Assembly: GCA_032622095.1 (NCBI GenBank)
Contig: CP136068.1
Span: forward strand, 149,121,365 to 149,185,364
DNA length: 64,000 nt
From: Siphonodentalium dalli
Lineage: Eukaryota > Mollusca > Scaphopoda > Gadilida > Siphonodentaliidae
Direction of reading: 5' to 3'
The translations under genes and the position numbers were made by a program. Within the stretch, counting starts at the first letter, position 1. Every line of letters starts with the position of its first letter. This document shows positions 46,601 to 56,244 of the stretch, piece after piece. Under the pieces are notes generated by a model that saw only the letters and a list, made by a program, of their open reading frames with translations, made no database searches and was not told the origin of the DNA.

Positions 46601-48019
46601 AAAATCCCGCTTCAACCAGTCACTGCCCCATCAAGGCCAGGACAACTCATAGCTATCGATCTTATGGGACCATTTTCCCCCAAAACACAGTCAGGAAATA
46701 GATTTATCTTAACTATTATTGATCAATTTTCATTACATACTTTAGCATACGCATTACCTAACAAAATGGTGGATACAATTTTAGAAAGATTGAATTCAGA
46801 GTATTTCACTTTATTTGGATCAATTGAAGAAATATTAACAGATAATGGGTCCGAGTTTGCAAACTCTACCTTCACTGAATTTTGTAAATATTACCATATC
46901 AATCACCGCCTCACTTCGTTCTACAGACCCCAAAGTAACGGTAAGTCAGAACGTTCGCATAGAAGTCTAGCATCAATCATTTCAACAATCACCCAAGCAA
47001 ATGTAGAAAATTGGGACCTATATCTAAATTATGCATCACAAGCAATGAACTTCCATTGTTCCAGTGTACATACACATTCACCATTTTTTCTAACTTTTTT
47101 TAGAGAACCACAGATAAGCATAGACCGAATTTTAACACACAGAGAAAAGTATTTAGGAGAGGATTTTTTAGCCACCACGCTTCAAAATCAACACATTATT
47201 TTTAAAACTACAAAATCTCTTCTCGAAACAGCCTCTCGCAACCACAAACAGAACAAAGGTGGATCTATTCCAACCTTTAAAATAGGCCAATCCGTCTATT
47301 ACAAAATCCACCAACCAAATCACAAATTTTCATTTAAATATGAGCCGTTTTGGCGTATCTTGAAACAGACAGGCCCCATATCTTACATATTAAGACATGA
47401 CCTATCTGCTAAATTAACAAAATCACATGCTAAACACATCAAACCATCCCCCATTGATTGGCCTACACCTCAAATTCCCAATCACTTAAAAAATAAACGA
47501 CATAATCGATTTGCATTTCCACCGAGTGAAGCCAGTGTCGATAATAATAGCTCTCAATCCACATTGGAATCAGACGATGACCTCAAAACCACGGCAATTA
47601 AGCGCGCTCAACTTGAGCGCTCAAACACAGACGACAGTTCTTCAATACCATTGGCTGAATTAGCCAACAGACTCATGGCTTCGAAACATTTTAATAAAAC
47701 AGACAGCCAATCACCCCCGGATTTATCACCCAGCGACCAATCTAGGCCCCAAACACAGGAACCAAATATCATAAAACACAAATTAATTACGCAAAATTCT
47801 TATAGTACAACACCAGACACAAAATCTGATCGCGCAGATAACAAACGCGGCCGGCATCGTAAATTATATTCACCATACTCCAAACACACGCCTAAAGATT
47901 CATCGTTTTCTAATTCCTTCCAATATACATCACCCGACAGCCGTTCGACAAATTGGTCAAACGAAAGTACGGAAACATATGATTTATATCAGATGACAAC
48001 TGATATCGAACATTCATAG
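43652..48019 (+). CDS. pol: Pol polyprotein: protease, RT, RNase H, integrase
   Basis: Frame open from 43652; first ATG 43832 (residue numbers from there; 1395 aa). Aspartic protease: LLDSGATTSC at 25-34 and ILGRDF. Reverse transcriptase: LVIDLRKLND, FDLSNAYH, and catalytic FVDD at 474-477 (Phe in place of the usual Tyr/Tyr-like residue). RNase H: TVDASIHS with Asp near 623 and TDHLPL. Integrase: HHCC finger with CHTC at 912-915, then D943, D1004 (LTDNGSEF) and E1040 (D35E spacing), and a GPY/F-like module near 1181 (YEPFWRIL..GPISYIL). The last 190 residues are Ser/Asp/Lys-rich and disordered-looking. All visible catalytic residues are intact. Expression is expected through frameshifting from gag, but the reading frame is offset as noted for the transframe ORF. 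Confidence 0.95.
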   Translation, partial: NLNRLEKPKHQHITNSYSSSKRKSTCTSSRESHSNTVINPIIPPVKPIQHTIPVLKYPSDMTDGALNQTPCSTIIKIHKQRIRSLLDSGATTSCLKYDIYRSMPNRPPLIKEHVLLTSADGTPMKVFGSTHLTFRIGKLILTHKFVICATLSRPCILGRDFMKQHRIRLYFDLEKFRIQNQLYPMLRDGHIASLIRSTNNVSLSPHSCAIITGRLIGPNDMFNTPIIRIGKGNMSIFEHEPNVHVTDTLADANNPNICVMIENQSASHMSIRKGRVIAQEFGTQEQMICTASDEQNINSSPPNKHSINTIGDRQDINPPVTKTQPISVNDIVAHQHLKQQILQLVSQYPDVFTNDINKIGYCPKIKMKIDLKPNTLPIFCKKYPTPLNKQRIMAAEIKKLLDADIIRPTAHSSWGFPSLLIRKATPNPDGTPNYRLVIDLRKLNDVSIPLKWSMPSFTEISSKLLGSTIFSIFDLSNAYHVIGVVPENVPILTMNTSEGQYSYQRAPMGYVSSSGYFLKLMNMALHDLPFVEGFVDDLICHSSDPQTHIQQLTKLFDRLREYGLIVKLSKSKFCQPQVKFLGHIISDKGTSPDPEKISIIKSLPPPKSVKEVRRLLGILNFYRSYSPTFASTALPLIKLTAKYAKFVWDAPCQTAFDALKESLATAPILAYPNPDKLFILTVDASIHSIGAILSQYAHSQDDKHVELPIAFASKKLNKSQRNYSVTEKEAFAIYTFARQFKFYLQGSQVEIKTDHLPLIHMFKKQDLINTKIQKWFLEISALNPKITYIKGTNNVTADFCSRINPDTHPCINSCTDSDPNPPTNPLVQDINILDMKDIQEFSKQKKQPKQKTDSEPPVDLDDSPVLPPITNIRDEQSGDHTISEIIKQMQSTNIPEKLAKTFILKDGILHYISIYNDIPKLRIYITDKIAQEVISQYHSLGHRAVQSLYATIRNRYYTPQLFEKIVTYINNCHTCRQRNAYNPKIPLQPVTAPSRPGQLIAIDLMGPFSPKTQSGNRFILTIIDQFSLHTLAYALPNKMVDTILERLNSEYFTLFGSIEEILTDNGSEFANSTFTEFCKYYHINHRLTSFYRPQSNGKSERSHRSLASIISTITQANVENWDLYLNYASQAMNFHCSSVHTHSPFFLTFFREPQISIDRILTHREKYLGEDFLATTLQNQHIIFKTTKSLLETASRNHKQNKGGSIPTFKIGQSVYYKIHQPNHKFSFKYEPFWRILKQTGPISYILRHDLSAKLTKSHAKHIKPSPIDWPTPQIPNHLKNKRHNRFAFPPSEASVDNNSSQSTLESDDDLKTTAIKRAQLERSNTDDSSSIPLAELANRLMASKHFNKTDSQSPPDLSPSDQSRPQTQEPNIIKHKLITQNSYSTTPDTKSDRADNKRGRHRKLYSPYSKHTPKDSSFSNSFQYTSPDSRSTNWSNESTETYDLYQMTTDIEHS

Positions 48020-48245
48020 TCATGTATCAAAGTATCTCACAATCGCTAATGATAGATAATTTACATAACTTTTATTAATATTATATAAAACAGGTCTTAC
48101 AAAGGCATAACCCTACTGCAATTCTCCCATCCCACCCCCTTCGGCACAGAGATAGACACCCAAACGATAAACTTCGTTCATACCAGTGGTATGATCATTA
48201 AACAGGGCATCATCTCGTTTCCCAAATCTCTAATTCAATTATCGC

Positions 48246-48513
48246 TAACAGGTGTGCATTGAGTCATGATGCCGAAGTAAATTTAACCGACATGTAATAT
48301 ATATCTTTCGCTAATGACTGACACTCGGCGTCTTTGAATAATTGTTTATTCACGAAACATACCAATCTGTCGATCATTCTAACAGGTGTACATTGAGTCA
48401 TGATGCCGAAGTAAATTTAACCGACATGTAATATATATCTTTCGCTAATGACTGACACTCGGCGTCTTTGAATAATTGTTTATTCACGAAACATGCCAAT
48501 ATGTCGATCATTG
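48246..48513 (+). repeat. 134-bp tandem duplication in the retroelement
   Basis: TAACAGGTGT(G/A)CATTGAGTC and the following 110 bases occur twice, anchored at 48246 and 48380, with very few differences. Confidence 0.95.
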
Positions 48514-48661
48514 TCTCTCGCACCAATCTCCGAAATATGGCAAACTCCCGTTCATGACTCAGTTACATTTCCATTCCCTCCAATATGCTTAACTCAATCA
48601 TATATTCATTGACATAGCAAACGAACGCTACAATACACTATATATTATACAGTAGGTTATA

Positions 48662-48935
48662 CACTTCCCCAATCCCTACCTCATTGTTACGGACATTTGT
48701 CCGACCTTATTTGAGGCCATGAAACCATAAATACCGCCACAAAACGCTCTTCATTATAGAGCGATTGGTACATAAACCACGGCATTTCTCCCATCAACAA
48801 CACTTCCCCAATCCCTACCTCATTTTACGGACATTCGTCCGACCTTATTTTAGGTCATGACACCCTAAAACTGCCACTAAACGCCTTTTATTATATGGCG
48901 TGTGGAATATTAACCACGGCATGCATCACCCAGAT
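48662..48935 (+). repeat. 139-bp tandem duplication in the retroelement
   Basis: CACTTCCCCAATCCCTACCT occurs at 48662 and 48801, each followed by ACGGACATT(T/C)GTCCGACC (a small hairpin, GGAC...GTCC), AAACGC(T/C)and AACCACGGCAT. The copies are clearly diverged, so this duplication is older than the 134-bp one. Confidence 0.85.
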
Positions 48936-49518
48936 ACTCACTATTTCCCAATCCTAATATGAAAGTCACCATTAGACTCCCCCCGCCCCCACACCCTCCT
49001 TCCCCCACTAAGTTTTATTTCACCCGCTTTCAAGCAATATCTCTTCGAGACATCTACACATAATGTCCAATTATAAATTAACACACTAAACATCATCTAA
49101 TAATCAGATTATAACTCACTACTAGCAAGTCCAGTGTGCATCGGTGCACCATGCACACAGGGCTAAACTTGCTTCCCTCAAAAAAATAAAATAAATAAAT
49201 GCAATAAAAATATGTTACACAAGTATCATATCAATAAATAGGAATATTTCAACATAAACTAATAACATAAACAAACATTACCCAGCCAATTTATCTGCCT
49301 CATAACATAACCAAAACTATCCATAATTATTCATCAAACTCAAATAATCCTATTTAGATGAAATAATTAACCAAGGTTCACAACCTCACAAGTGTATCAT
49401 AATATCAAACTTAACTGACACACACACACCAATTATTATGACATGAACACCGATAGGTGAACCTTCCTTAACGATTTAGTACGCTTACCCCCCCCCCCCC
49501 ACGTATCTAGTGAGATAC

Positions 49519-49785
49519 AATTCCCCATCCAATTTCCATAACACCCAAACCCCCTTCCACAAGAAATTCCCAATAACGTACATGTTAACGGCCAATCAAG
49601 GCCTAATTAACTTAACATGTAACCTATAACACACGACAAACGTGTGTACACAGTTACCCATCAAATCCTCATATACCATTCCCCATCCAATTCCCATGAT
49701 ACCCGAACGCCCTTCCACAAGAAAATCTCCAAATACAACGTACATGTTAACGGCCAATCAAGGCCCAGTTAACTTAACATGTATA
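49519..49785 (+). repeat. ~160-bp direct duplication in the retroelement
   Basis: ATTCCCCATCCAATT, CCCTTCCACAAGAAA and ACATGTTAACGGCCAATC recur about 160 bp apart; each copy contains the inverted pair ACATGTTAA/TTAACATGT around GGCC-CAA-GGCC. Confidence 0.8.
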
Positions 49786-51130
49786 GAACACACAGTGCAC
49801 AATCGTGCATAAAAATCCCAGATACATGTACAGAGCTAACTGAAGCTCACTCTTACATACATGTAACGCGCAATACACGGACCCCACATGCATCTATATC
49901 GTGCATAAAACAAAAATCCAATACACGTGAACACGAAATTCACGTACAAACTTCACCCAATACCGCCACTTACCAAAATGTGCATATACAGTGCCAAAAT
50001 AGGCTCACCATGTGCACTTTATCCCAAACGACACAAATATTGTCAGTCCTTAAGCAATATTTTTCATATTCTTCCCTACCCCATATATTATTGTCAAATA
50101 TACTTGCCAATGATTAACTGTCATTAATAACATATTCATATACGCCCTATATCGGATCTTATAACTCAAATTAACACATGTCCAACATCAGTTCATACTA
50201 CCATTACTATTCATTAAGGCGAAACGATGTATAGAACCCACGTATATAGAAGCATCAAGTTTCTTCATCCAAATCCCACACACGTACAATCATCGAGTTG
50301 TTCCAATAGGACAACGGAATACAAATTTCCGATATAATTTGTCCAGGAACAAAATATCACGTCAGGAACACATTTTGTTCAAATATATCAATACAATTAA
50401 ATAGGAACATACAATTACCATTCATATACAATGCTACCGATATAGATCACCATGCAATATATCTCCCAACACGACGATATTGTATACATCCCCCCCCCCC
50501 CCCCCCCCCCACCGCCAAGATAACCAGAGCCGCGTGACAATGCGCGATCAAATATTATCATTACAATATAGATAGAACTACTATTCCATGCGTCAATTGC
50601 ACTCCCCTAATACTATACAATCAACAAATATTTCCGCCAATAATCATGTCAAATATAGCAATAAGAACCTATATATAGCAGTACACAATACGCATTTATT
50701 CATATGCCTTTTGATATCCATATTGACATGACTGTTGGTATACCTACACCCTATGACGCATACATTTTATAAATAATACAGCAATACCACTTGTCGTTCA
50801 CATTCAGATGTCCATGTGATATTTTCAATGAAACCAATCTGCATTAGCACGATGTAGCCCACGTTAAATTATATAGGCACAAACAGCTATCAAAGATAAT
50901 TCACAGCCGTAATGGCCAACGCATTTATACCGCTATACCACTAATTACCTTCGTCGACATGCCTAGCGCACGCAGCGCGGCTAATTGGTACACACACTGG
51001 CATCGCGTGACGTCATATTTCGTCGATTTCTGGGGGTACCAATTTTACACAGTAATCTGAGAATGACATTACAACTTACACCGGCCGAAAAATCTCATCG
51101 ATTAATTAAACCAGTTAACCCATAAAAGCC

Positions 51131-52330
51131 ATGCCCACGCGAATCTATCTTTATAATCAGATACCGGCTAACCCGCTAATACACACCTATATTTTTACTT
51201 ATAGGGGTGCAAGCGATATGAAGCCTACAGAAAACTTCGTTAAAGCGACCCTCTTCATACTTATCATCGGCTTTCAAACTAGTGACGCTATGTTAACTCG
51301 ACAGAACATGTTATTTTTGCATCACCGGCAAATTGCTGTCTCAAATGAAAATTGGGATCTCAGTTTTCTCATCGAACTCACACCATATTATACCTACATA
51401 GCAAGACTCGCTACCGACATAAGGATGGCCCAAAATAAACTCAATAGCATTTGTGCCACGTTTCATCAAAGCACATATCACCATAACAAACCTCCATTCA
51501 GGAACGAGACAAATAACATTAACTTTAATCTCATCAACATTTTGACAGATTTACAAACTGAATTAGCAGCGGCTCTCACGGAAACAAAACAAATCCAATA
51601 TGAATATCATAATTATTATCAACTCCATAATACCAAAAGACTCAAACGAGCAATATTACCCGTAATAAGCGATATTGCCAAGTTTCTATTCGGCACCCCT
51701 TCGATGTCAGATATTACACATGTAGAAGATAACATACGAACCCTCTACCAAAACCAAAAAAAAATCCAACACGATACTCAAACCGCTTATTCTATCATGA
51801 ATATCACACGCGTCATTTCAAACGAAAATCGCCAACGAGTCAACACATTATCAACAACAATATCCAATATTCAAGCCACACTTCGAAAAGAAACACATCG
51901 AACTCAAAAACACGTACATACAATTGAAATATTCACAATCATCAACGCTAAGTTTCTAGTAATATTACATGAAATACAACAAGATGTTATCCAAGCAAAA
52001 TTATATTTGCGACATCTTAAAGTTCAAATTGCCTCTCTAATTAACCACCGATTTACACCGGAGATCATAAGCCCAATACATTTAAAAAAGGCACTTGACA
52101 GTATAACGAAATTACTTCCAGCCCATTTGAAGTTACCATTCCCCATAGAATCGGGAATTGCAAAATATTACCAACATTTGAAGACACAAACCATACTCAC
52201 AGACAGCAGACTAATCATTACCATAACAATTTATTTACGCGATATCAGAATGCAGTTTGACATATTCCGCGCTATACCATTTTTGTTATCCATTAGACCC
52301 TCGAGACCCAAGACTCAGACACAACAATAA
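51131..52330 (+). CDS. env: Env, N-terminal part (F-like fusion glycoprotein)
   Basis: 399 codons from ATG 51131; Met30 (51218) is the better start because a signal peptide follows (KATLFILIIGFQTSDA). A furin site KRLKR at 169-173 precedes a hydrophobic fusion-peptide-like stretch AILPVISDIAKFLFGT (174-189). RxKR cleavage followed by a fusion peptide ending in LFGT is the hallmark of baculovirus F and errantivirus Env proteins. A heptad-like region follows (about 195-270). The frame ends in TAA at 52328-52330 with no membrane anchor; the remainder of the protein continues in another frame. Env would mediate particle exit and cell entry in an infectious relative. Confidence 0.85.
   Translation: MPTRIYLYNQIPANPLIHTYIFTYRGASDMKPTENFVKATLFILIIGFQTSDAMLTRQNMLFLHHRQIAVSNENWDLSFLIELTPYYTYIARLATDIRMAQNKLNSICATFHQSTYHHNKPPFRNETNNINFNLINILTDLQTELAAALTETKQIQYEYHNYYQLHNTKRLKRAILPVISDIAKFLFGTPSMSDITHVEDNIRTLYQNQKKIQHDTQTAYSIMNITRVISNENRQRVNTLSTTISNIQATLRKETHRTQKHVHTIEIFTIINAKFLVILHEIQQDVIQAKLYLRHLKVQIASLINHRFTPEIISPIHLKKALDSITKLLPAHLKLPFPIESGIAKYYQHLKTQTILTDSRLIITITIYLRDIRMQFDIFRAIPFLLSIRPSRPKTQTQQ
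51195..51204 (+). promoter_or_regulatory. Candidate env splice acceptor
   Basis: A T-rich tract and ACTTATAG end at 51204, 13 bases before the ATG at 51218 that opens a good signal peptide. With the leader donor at 41537 this would yield env mRNA. Inference from position. Confidence 0.4.
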
Positions 52331-53408
52331 ATATACAGTTGCCCGAATCGATATTACTCATAATTACCTGCTATTATCTCCCGACCGATCCAAATATACC
52401 ACCATTGGTGACAATCACCCGTGTATTTTAAACAAATTACCATATTGTAAAATTCAAAAAATTTCAATCGCCGCATCACATAATCATAACTGCCTACTCA
52501 ACATATTCACCAATGATACAAAAAATACCGCCACAAATTGCCCTATAGCCATTTACCCTCAGTATAATTTACCATCCGCTATTAAGCTGGCGGCATGTAC
52601 ATGGCTTATAACAACCACGAAAGCTCATACATTTACAGTAAACTGTCATCACAATCTCTTAAGAAAACGACCGTATAGAATCACAATTTTACCCCCCATC
52701 GCAACGATAACTTTACCACCAAGGTGCATAGCTACATCAGCCAGTATCAAACTAATTGCATTCACAACTTTGAACTCATCAAACATCACCATCAAGACAC
52801 AAATAACCCAATTACAATCAACTATTGAATTACATAAATTGCCACAATGGAAGCCATTATTTTCCCAAATTCATAACTTGCCCCCTCAAGTATCGATTCC
52901 AAACAAGTTACCCCCCATAAAGCAACTATCATTATATGATTTTCTGCAAACAGTCACATCCCTGCAACCCATCAAACAAAAGAAAAAACAGGATTATTAC
53001 CAAATTATCATTCCCGCGGTCATTACGTTCGTATTAATTTTACTGATTGCCATCTCAAGTCGCAAATACATTATTCAGTGTATCACGAAAATTTCCCAAT
53101 ACCAGACTCAACGCAATCACAACACGCGACGAATTAAAATCGCAAAGCGACGAAATAAACTTAACCAAATGATAAAGGGAACTGATATGCAACTTCGTCA
53201 CAGACTAACCCCACCAATACCCAATGAAGCCACGAAAGATATTCATTTGTCTCCAGCTAAGGAACCTCAAATACAAATCACACAAGAAGATTTGACATTT
53301 CCCAAAAAACACCCGCGAGATGTCGAGGAAGAATCATCCACACTACGACCTATGAAAATAATGAAAACTCACGCGTCCATCCATAACCCACCACTTAATC
53401 TATATTGA
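52257..53408 (+). CDS. env: Env, C-terminal part with membrane anchor (other frame)
   Basis: This frame overlaps the end of the preceding one and carries the rest of the F-like ectodomain, with many cysteines in patterns such as CILNKLPYCKI and PPRC, then a transmembrane segment at about 250-268 of the frame (IIIPAVITFVLILLIAI) and a long basic cytoplasmic tail of about 115 residues. It has no ATG before position ~53170, so it cannot be a separate gene. It is the 3' half of env, displaced by one frame change between about 52257 and 52330: a mutation, an assembly indel, or (unproven) programmed shifting. Confidence 0.8.
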   Translation: MTYSALYHFCYPLDPRDPRLRHNNKYTVARIDITHNYLLLSPDRSKYTTIGDNHPCILNKLPYCKIQKISIAASHNHNCLLNIFTNDTKNTATNCPIAIYPQYNLPSAIKLAACTWLITTTKAHTFTVNCHHNLLRKRPYRITILPPIATITLPPRCIATSASIKLIAFTTLNSSNITIKTQITQLQSTIELHKLPQWKPLFSQIHNLPPQVSIPNKLPPIKQLSLYDFLQTVTSLQPIKQKKKQDYYQIIIPAVITFVLILLIAISSRKYIIQCITKISQYQTQRNHNTRRIKIAKRRNKLNQMIKGTDMQLRHRLTPPIPNEATKDIHLSPAKEPQIQITQEDLTFPKKHPRDVEEESSTLRPMKIMKTHASIHNPPLNLY

Positions 53409-53520
53409 TCATTTTCCCAATAATACTATTTTTTTTTCCTATAAGGGGCACAAACCCACAGACTAATTCTAATATCGTTACTGCATGCATACCACGTCAG
53501 CTGCATATAATAACGCCATT

Positions 53521-53880
53521 ATGACACGTGCCAACCCCAAGAGTTAGACAACTGACCGCCGATTATCTTCAATAACATTGGTCACGGATCTCCCCACCTA
53601 TCAACAAATGCATTAATTAATGACTCATATACCACACTCCAAACAATATTTCACCTCTGACCCATGCTCTCAACAATTCCCTGAGCAATTAACGGCAGAT
53701 ATGACACGTGCCAACCCCAAGAGTTAGACAACTGACCGCCGATTATCTTCAATAACATTGGTCACGGATCTCGCCAACTATCAACAAACGCATTAATCAA
53801 AGTCTCATATACCACACTCCAAACAATATTTCACCTCTGACACATGCTCTCAACAATTCCCTGTGCAATTGACGGCAGAT
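53521..53880 (+). repeat. 180-bp perfect-period tandem duplication
   Basis: ATGACACGTGCCAACCCCAA starts at 53521 and again at exactly 53701; the two 180-bp halves differ at only a few positions (e.g. CCCCACC/CGCCAAC, GAGCAATTAA/GTGCAATTGA). Confidence 0.95.
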
Positions 53881-54384
53881 GAGAAACATTTGGTCTCTCA
53901 TTACCACAATACCGAATGTATACATATCGTCATGATTTTATTAACAATACAACATGCATTTATATAATACATCACCAATGTTCATCATTTACAAAACATA
54001 CCATGCACTATTACCGTATTGTTATATTCATTACTTCTCATACTTGTATCTCTATATTCTATTATCATACCTTAGCCTACATATCAATATAGCACGCATT
54101 ATGACTGCTTGCACGATCATTTTATATACCAACCCATATATGCTTTTCCCACCATTTATTTCATAATCTCATAATATTGCGTATCATCATTTTAAGACAA
54201 CTTAATATCGCATATCATCATTTTAAGACAACTTTGTTCCACATGTATTAATCATAACTTCACCACAATCAATGTTATTATACTTCATTTCAGCCTCATC
54301 CACATTACATGATCACAATTACCCCAGTTAGGTCCATAATTTTGATGTTACATAAGATTTTCCGCTGCGCTAAAAATCTTACAC

Positions 54385-54394
54385 GGGTGGGGGA
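54385..54394 (+). promoter_or_regulatory. Polypurine tract
   Basis: GGGTGGGGGA lies four bases before the 3' LTR, the position for plus-strand DNA priming. It stands out in an otherwise G-poor element. Confidence 0.6.
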
Positions 54395-54398
54395 CATA

Positions 54399-54853
54399 TG
54401 TGAGATAACTACCCATTATAATCTCACAACTTGATTCAAACTATACGAATGTCCCAATATATAAAACCCCAAACTCAGATATTCGTGTTCGGTTCTCGAA
54501 ACCTCACACGTCTTACTCTCAGCGAAGATATACACACAATGAAGATGGCTCCCAAATATGGTCAAGGGAGATGACCATAACGGAAGAACCAATCCCGATG
54601 TGTATTGCCAAACACCTCATCTAATATGCATCCCAAATAGTATATAAGAAACAACTACATCCCATCACATCATGCTTTCACTAGACTCATCTCATACCTA
54701 GATCATATCCAGGCATCATTCACACCAGGCATCACCCATTCGGGGACACCAATTCGCGGCGACTATTGATCATTATATTTGTACACACTGCATATCTTAT
54801 TCACAACATAATAAAGACTTGTACCTACTATATATATGTGTCATTACCTCACA
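54399..54853 (+). repeat. 3' LTR
   Basis: 455 bp, same ends and motifs as the 5' LTR; AATAAA at 54810-54815 would direct polyadenylation. Two mismatches to the 5' copy. Confidence 0.95.
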
Positions 54854-54857
54854 CATG

Positions 54858-56156
54858 TCATGCTTGTTAATCAATGAAACATTGGGCTGATGTGAGTTAT
54901 GGGTAATGGGTTCATAACCAAGTTAAAGCTGACCACCATATCTCTGATCTACGTGGCCTAATTTCAGTTGATTGCTCGCAGCTTTGCGTGCACCACAGTG
55001 CATAACAACATTCGTTTTCCTTTGGGATGGAATATTTGTGGCTGCTTTATTATTCATTATAATATATCGGGGTATGTTTCTATACTATGCATTTCAAAAA
55101 CTCAACATTATGATACACACGAATCCTCTTCACATAGAGCCAAAACAATAAACCATATGGTGATTGGAGTGATGAGGGAAATTATTAACTATTCTAGCAG
55201 TGTTCTTGGTACCGAAAGGGACAAAAAATAAACTAATATTTTCAACATCGCAAATATATTAACATCCATTGTTTATAACATCTCGTAATAATTGCTCAGA
55301 TGTTATATACTGTAAAACAGAGGCGTGCAGAGTTGCCGTTTCAGAACACGGACTGATTGGCATGGTGGTAGCTAACCTCAAAGCTAGAACAAGCAGCATG
55401 GACGTGTCGAACACTCTTGTCAAGCATCATCACGGTGCTTGATATATACCAACAAACTATGGACAAAACGTATTGATTCATTTTATTTGTTGACGGACGT
55501 ATCCACGTCATTGCAGAATGGTATAGAGTCAATGAGTTTGAAAATGAGCACAATGGAAGTGATGCAGTTTTAGGAACTCAACAGATCGGTCTCGATTTAC
55601 TAACAAGATGTCGCGACAAGTGACTACCTAATTAGGAGACAATTATTATGTAACATAACTCGGTTGCGCCGATCGTGCATCGTATACAAATTATGATGTA
55701 GCTATAGAAATGATTTTAATTCAAGTTGAATATTTGTCGATGAAATACACAATATGATTGACTGAGAGCGGCCAATTGCTGTGTGCCATTCAAAGGCATG
55801 CAAACATTGCATCATGGCAATCTGTTTATATTTGGTGTCGGAAAATTAATTGATTCAACTCATGAAAGAATGTCAATGACGCGCTGATTAACATGACTTT
55901 GTTCAATTTGTGATTTACGTAACCACAGTGAGCGTATCTAAAAATAAACCATGTGCCGAAAGGACCTCGGTGACGTGCCTAAACGTCCAGGAGATTGGGC
56001 CGAAACAACCAAGTGCCGAAAATTCTGGTATCGAAACGCCATGTAAACAGGTACCGAAATGTCCAGGTGCGGAATCGCCCTCCACTAAATTATTCCTCAC
56101 ATACGCTGCAAATTATGGGCGCTTGTATAACAAAAATCCTTGTACTTTTATATAAT
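54858..56156. other. Intergenic; short GTGCCGAAA motif cluster
   Basis: No gene recognised. At about 55950-56085 the phrases GTGCCGAAA, ACGTCCAGG and (G/T)TCCAGGTGC recur in alternating order, a decayed short tandem repeat. The rest is unassigned. Confidence 0.4.
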
Positions 56157-56184
56157 ACTAGCAGGTTAGCCCGCCACTGGCGGC
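56157..56184 (-). repeat. Helitron-like 3' end with perfect hairpin
   Basis: Minus strand: CCGCC-AGT-GGCGG hairpin, then GCTAACCTG and CTAGT. Hairpin about ten bases before CTAG and a following T is the Helitron 3' signature. The internal part extends to higher coordinates; the 5' end was not identified. Confidence 0.5.
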
Positions 56185-56244
56185 AATCGTCAGAAACATG
56201 ACAATTTAAACAAAATTTAATTAATTTAATGTTTTGTTTTTCAA

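Larger units (their letters stand above)
48020..51130 (+). other. 3.1-kb noncoding gap between pol and env
   Basis: No long frame or domain; unusually long for a Ty3/Gypsy element. It is AC-rich and holds several direct duplications (48246-48513, 48662-48935, 49519-49785) and a 21-base C run at 50490-50510. Remnants of lost genes or regulatory repeats are possible. It lies upstream of the env splice acceptor. Confidence 0.6.
53409..54398 (+). other. 3' noncoding region of the retroelement
   Basis: Contains a 180-bp duplication (53521-53880), a short duplication at 54174-54230, and the purine tract before the LTR. A 70-codon frame at 53954-54166 is hydrophobic and A/T-biased; I do not call it a gene. 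Confidence 0.6.
40509..54853 (+). mobile_element. Complete Ty3/Gypsy-type LTR retroelement with env
   Basis: A 14,345-bp element bounded by 455-bp LTRs and flanked by a 4-bp duplication CATG (40505-40508 and 54854-54857). LTRs start TGTGAG and end CTCACA. Order: leader, ORF0, gag, transframe ORF, pol (PR-RT-RH-IN), a 3.1-kb noncoding gap, env, 3' region, purine tract, LTR. The PR-RT-RH-IN order, GPY/F-type integrase end and F-like env place it in Metaviridae near errantivirus-like lineages; exact clade unknown. The LTRs differ at only two bases, so insertion was recent. One frame change before pol and one in env break the copy as written. The plus strand is visibly poor in G and rich in A and C, unlike its surroundings. 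Confidence 0.95.

Noticed and set aside
52257-53408. Second env frame as an independent gene
   Set aside because: Its upstream end has no ATG and it continues the F-like ectodomain exactly where the first frame ends.
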